A DNA stretch of 64,000 nucleotides. Source: RGIG529 sp050950425. Its GTDB lineage: Bacteria; Bacillota; Clostridia; Oscillospirales; Oscillospiraceae. Both the position numbers and the translations under genes were made by a program. Shown here one piece after another: positions 61,001 to 64,000 of the stretch. Where the stretch lies: the NCBI GenBank assembly GCA_050950425.1, contig JBMNHO010000002.1, forward strand, positions 620,001 to 684,000. Direction: 5' to 3'. The notes below the pieces were generated by a model. That model was not told the DNA's origin. It ran no database searches and worked only from the letters and a program-made list of their open reading frames with translations. How positions within the stretch are numbered: position 1 is the stretch's first letter; each line of letters opens with the position of its first letter.

Positions 61001-62986
61001 TCATGCTTTCAGGCGTTTTATCACCCGCATGGCTGTTTCCGCCACATGCTCCGGCGTAAAGCCAAATGCCCGGAACAAGGCGGGGGCGGGAGCCGACGCG
61101 CCAAAATGATCCAGCGCCACCGTTTCCCCGTCCAATCCCACATATTTGGCCCAGCCAAAGCTGCTCCCGGCCTCCACGGCCACTCTGGCGCGAACCTTGC
61201 GGGGCAGAACCGTTTCCCGATATGCTTCCTCCTGGGCTTCAAACAGTTCAAAGCTGGGCATGGACACCACCCGCACAGCAACGCCCTTTTCTTCCAATGC
61301 CGCGCATGCTTTCATGACAAGCTCCACCTCAGACCCGGAGGCCAGCAAAATCACGTCCGGTTCCCCGGCGGCGTCCCGCAGGATGTAGCCGCCCCGCATG
61401 GCGCCTTCTCCCGTGCTTTCATAAAGAGGCAGGTTCTGCCGGGACAAGACCAAAACCGTTGGCCCGTCCGCCGCCAGGGCGGCAAGATACCCCACCGCCG
61501 TCTCTTTCCCGTCCGCCGGGCGGAACACCACGGTGTTGGGCGTGGCCCGCAAAGCGGCCAGCTGCTCCACCGGCTGGTGGGTGGGACCGTCCTCCCCCAC
61601 GCCGATGCTGTCATGGGTCAGCACGTAAACCACCGGCAGCTTCATCAGCGCGGATAGGCGCAGCGCCGGTTTGACATAATCGGAAAAGACAAAAAACGTG
61701 GCGCAGAAGGGGCGCAGCCCGCCATACAGGGCCATGCCGTTGCAGGCGCAGGCCATGGCCAGCTCCCGCACGCCGAAATGGATGTTGACTCCCTCGTAGC
61801 TCCCGGGGCCAAAATCGCCTTTGTCTTTTAATGTGGTTTTGTTGGAAGGGCCAAGGTCTGCGCTGCCGCCAAACAGGTTCAGCCCGCCGGCTATCAAGCG
61901 GTTTAACACCGTTCCAGATGCGGCGCGGGTGGCCGTTTTGTCCGAGAAGTCCCAGAAATCTGCCTGAGAAGAGAAGTCCACGGGGAGCTTGCCCCCCTGC
62001 CAGTCCTTCCATTTCTGCGCCAAATCGGGGTGGGCTTTTTCATATGCCGCAAACAAGGCGTTCCACTGGTCCTCCTGCGCCTGAAACCCCGGCTGCATGG
62101 CTGCGAAATGGGCATAGACGCCATCAGGAATCTGGAATGCCTCCTCGCTTTCCCAGCCGTAAAACGCCTTCATCGCCTTTATGTTTTCTTCGCCCAAAGG
62201 CTCTCCGTGGGCGCTGGATTTCCCCGCCTTTGGCGTGCCTCTCGCGATCTCTGTTTTGACAATGATCAAAGAGGGGCGCTTCGTCTCTTGTTTCGCCGTT
62301 TCAATGGCTTCTGCAATGGCGTCGACGTCTTCCCCGTCTTCCACGTACAGCACCTGCCAGCCATAGGCCGCAAACCGCCCGCCCACGTCTTCCCGGAAGG
62401 CAAGGGACGTTTCCCCCTCGATGGTGATGTTGTTGCTGTCGTACAGCAAAATCAGCCGACCCAGCTCCATAGAGCCGGCCATGGACGCGGCCTCGGCGGA
62501 CGCCCCCTCCATCATACATCCGTCTCCCGCGATGGCGTAGGTGAAATTATCCACAACGGGAAAGCCGTCCCGGTTGAAGATGGCGGCCAAATGGGCCTCT
62601 GCCATGGCCATGCCAACCGCCATGGCCACGCCCTGACCCAGGGGGCCGGTGGTTGCTTCCACGCCTGTGGTGTGTCCGTATTCCGGGTGGCCCGGGGTCT
62701 TGCTGCCCCACTGCCGGAAAGATTTGATTTCTTCAATGGACATCCCGTAGCCGAAAAAATGCAGCAGCGCATATTCCAGCATAGAGGCATGCCCCGCCGA
62801 GAGAACGAACCGGTCCCGCCCCGGCCAGCTCGGATTTTGGGGGTTCTGCTTCATTTGACGCCACAGGGCATAGGCCATGGGCGCGGCGCCAATGGGCATG
62901 CCCGGGTGGCCGCTGTTTGCTTTTTGCACGCCTTCCGCCGCCAAAATGCGGATGGCTGTAATCGCTTGTTGCTCCTCTTTACGCAT
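61001..62986 (-). CDS. tkt: Transketolase
   Basis: This thiamine-diphosphate enzyme of the non-oxidative pentose phosphate pathway has 661 residues with AAEGVQKANSGHPGMPIGAA, the TPP motif GDGCMMEGASAEAASMAG followed by LILLYDSNNITIEG, the pyrimidine-domain YVLTHDSIGVGEDGPTHQPV, and a C-terminal domain with VSMPSFELFEAQ. GGGAGG lies about nine bases before ATG 62986. The open frame upstream lacks homology. It works with rpe at 45 kb. Confidence 0.98.
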   Translation of the reverse strand: MRKEEQQAITAIRILAAEGVQKANSGHPGMPIGAAPMAYALWRQMKQNPQNPSWPGRDRFVLSAGHASMLEYALLHFFGYGMSIEEIKSFRQWGSKTPGHPEYGHTTGVEATTGPLGQGVAMAVGMAMAEAHLAAIFNRDGFPVVDNFTYAIAGDGCMMEGASAEAASMAGSMELGRLILLYDSNNITIEGETSLAFREDVGGRFAAYGWQVLYVEDGEDVDAIAEAIETAKQETKRPSLIIVKTEIARGTPKAGKSSAHGEPLGEENIKAMKAFYGWESEEAFQIPDGVYAHFAAMQPGFQAQEDQWNALFAAYEKAHPDLAQKWKDWQGGKLPVDFSSQADFWDFSDKTATRAASGTVLNRLIAGGLNLFGGSADLGPSNKTTLKDKGDFGPGSYEGVNIHFGVRELAMACACNGMALYGGLRPFCATFFVFSDYVKPALRLSALMKLPVVYVLTHDSIGVGEDGPTHQPVEQLAALRATPNTVVFRPADGKETAVGYLAALAADGPTVLVLSRQNLPLYESTGEGAMRGGYILRDAAGEPDVILLASGSEVELVMKACAALEEKGVAVRVVSMPSFELFEAQEEAYRETVLPRKVRARVAVEAGSSFGWAKYVGLDGETVALDHFGASAPAPALFRAFGFTPEHVAETAMRVIKRLKA

Positions 62987-63029
62987 TGTTGTTATCCTCC
63001 CAAACTCATTGACAAAATCATAAACAAAA

Positions 63030-63512
63030 TCATAATTGATCCATTGAAACACGGAAAAGCGCCTGTGGCGTCTCTTCCTTTGCGTCCAAGCACAGGGCGG
63101 CGCAAAACGCCGCTTCCTCCACCAGAAAAAATCGGCAGCCTGTCCGGTTGGACGAAACGCCGCCGGAGGGGTCAATTTCAAACGCGATCTCCCGCAGGGG
63201 GGAACGCAGCCCCTCTCCCGTGTATTTCACAAAGCTTTCTTTCAGCGCCCAAAAAGCAATCAGCCGCTGAACAGGGTCGGGCGCTTTCGCCAGCTGGGCC
63301 TGCTCCCCTTCTGACAAAATGCGGCGGGAAAGCCCCGCCCTTCGGGGGCGCACCAGCTCCACGTCTACGCCCAAGGGGCGGGTACCCACGCCGCACAAGG
63401 CAATGCCCCCGCTATGGCTTACATTAAACGAAATGTCCTGCCGGTTTTGAAACATCGGCTTTCCGCCGGGCAGCCGGGTCACCTCCGGCAGGGCCGCAAT
63501 GCCAAATTGCAC
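63030..63512 (-). CDS. 4'-phosphopantetheinyl transferase (Sfp-like)
   Basis: The enzyme transfers phosphopantetheine from CoA to carrier-protein serines. Visible motifs are FNVSHSGGIALCG, GVDVE and WALKESFVKYTGEGL, the Mg2+-binding signature of the Sfp type. The GTG at 63512 gives 160 residues, but the frame stays open upstream as AWFYVRGADGRALAPRLLAY. A likely true start is a CTG at 63587, ten bases after AAGGGAGG, giving 185 residues. The gene lies 43 bases before transketolase and just after glmM. The carrier target is unknown. Confidence 0.85.
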   Translation of the reverse strand: MQFGIAALPEVTRLPGGKPMFQNRQDISFNVSHSGGIALCGVGTRPLGVDVELVRPRRAGLSRRILSEGEQAQLAKAPDPVQRLIAFWALKESFVKYTGEGLRSPLREIAFEIDPSGGVSSNRTGCRFFLVEEAAFCAALCLDAKEETPQALFRVSMDQL

Positions 63513-63611
63513 ACGCAGCGCATAGGCCAGAAGGCGGGGCGCAAGGGCGCGCCCATCCGCCCCCCGGACGTAAAACCAAGCCGTCAGAGCCGCACCGCCT
63601 CCCTTCGTGCG

Positions 63612-64000
63612 TTATACCAAAAATCCTCTGCGCTCCAGCACATCCACAATCTGCTGGGCGTATGCGTCGCAGATGGCGTCGTTCCCTGCCTCCACCATCA
63701 CCCGTACCAGGGGCTCTGTTCCGCTGGGGCGAACCAAAATCCGCCCGTCGCTGCCCAGCTCTTTTTCCGCCGCTTCCACGGCGGCGGCCACTTCCCTGTC
63801 TTTCATGGCCGCTTGTTTGTCTGTCACCTTCACGTTGCGCAAAAGCTGGGGATACAGCTGCACCGGCTCTGCCAGCTTGCTCAGCTTTGTTTTGCGCTCC
63901 AGCATCACTTCCATCAATTTGATAGAAGTCAAAATGCCGTCGCCGGTGGAGGCGTATTTGCTGAAAATGATATGCCCCGACCGCTCCCCTCCCAGCCGGT
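63612..64000 (-). CDS. glmM: Phosphoglucosamine mutase, C-terminal part (cut by window)
   Basis: The enzyme converts glucosamine-6-phosphate to glucosamine-1-phosphate for peptidoglycan. The visible 129 residues begin within LGGERSGHIIFSKYASTGDG, the sugar-binding loop, and contain the phosphate-binding RILVRPSGTEPLVRVMVE. The normal C-terminus is present and the 5' part lies beyond the window edge. Confidence 0.96.
   Translation of the reverse strand, partial: RLGGERSGHIIFSKYASTGDGILTSIKLMEVMLERKTKLSKLAEPVQLYPQLLRNVKVTDKQAAMKDREVAAAVEAAEKELGSDGRILVRPSGTEPLVRVMVEAGNDAICDAYAQQIVDVLERRGFLV

Noticed and set aside
1..64000. CRISPR arrays, prophage genes, toxin-antitoxin or secretion clusters
   Set aside because: No regularly spaced repeats and no structural phage, integrase or cas-like proteins were found on either strand.

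Overview
The window reads as a chromosomal segment of a strictly anaerobic, GC-rich Firmicute. A clostridial (probably Oscillospirales) origin is my inference. It rests on the hybrid-cluster protein, the rubredoxin-domain flavoenzyme, the CIRCE-controlled groESL operon, AddAB instead of RecBCD, consensus sigma-A promoters, strong AGGAGG ribosome sites, lipobox lipoproteins and the rpsO-pnp-M16 peptidase and dgt-dnaG-rpoD gene orders. I see no prophage, insertion sequence, CRISPR array or rRNA operon. Most of the window is core genome with a few lineage-specific islands.

Layout. 1-9.0 kb: the end of a glycerate kinase gene converges on a minus-strand block holding a rubredoxin/FAD oxidoreductase, a MATE exporter and a very large PAS-GGDEF-EAL-PAS-PAS-GGDEF-like protein, followed by a DegV lipid-binding protein. 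9.1-13.3 kb: a membrane-anchored GH25 lysozyme, two paralogous small lipoproteins, a LytTR response regulator and an HdeD-like membrane protein. 13.4-15.8 kb: a Crp/Fnr regulator divergent from hcp. 15.9-19.6 kb: a lipoprotein-serpin pair, cysK and tRNA-Arg(ACG). 19.7-26.9 kb: an acyltransferase-3 membrane protein, groESL, an rRNA methyltransferase, an NfeD-stomatin pair and a GNAT enzyme. 27-31.7 kb: an rlmB / pseudo-P-type-ATPase / cysteine desulfurase operon. 32-44.7 kb (plus strand): ftsH, a small membrane protein, rpsO, pnp, M16 peptidase, mnmE, dgt-like, dnaG and rpoD. 44.8-57.7 kb (minus strand): recR, rpe, threonine deaminase, addA, addB and a TPM / TelA / XpaC envelope cluster. 57.9-60.9 kb: rpmE, a HAD phosphatase, hflX and a YigZ protein. 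61-64 kb: transketolase, a phosphopantetheinyl transferase and the end of glmM.

How the genes work together. Macromolecule synthesis and quality control dominate: replication and transcription initiation (dnaG, rpoD), ribosome and tRNA genes (rpsO, rpmE, rlmB, mnmE, hflX), RNA decay (pnp), folding and proteolysis (groESL, ftsH) and break repair (addAB, recR). Anaerobic redox and stress functions are represented by hcp with its divergent Fnr-type regulator and by the rubredoxin flavoenzyme. Envelope stress is suggested by the XpaC-TelA-TPM and NfeD-stomatin modules.

The most unusual items are three proteins that keep a familiar fold but have lost the catalytic or signalling residues: a P-type-ATPase-like membrane protein without DKTGT, TGDG or GDGxNDxP; a c-di-GMP-type protein with three degenerate output domains; and a LytTR regulator with Glu in place of the phospho-accepting Asp. 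Also of note are a shared TTGTAnTACAA palindrome upstream of hcp and ftsH, a compound hairpin leader ahead of pnp and a perfect 48-bp inverted repeat. All functional calls come from reading motifs. No database search was run.
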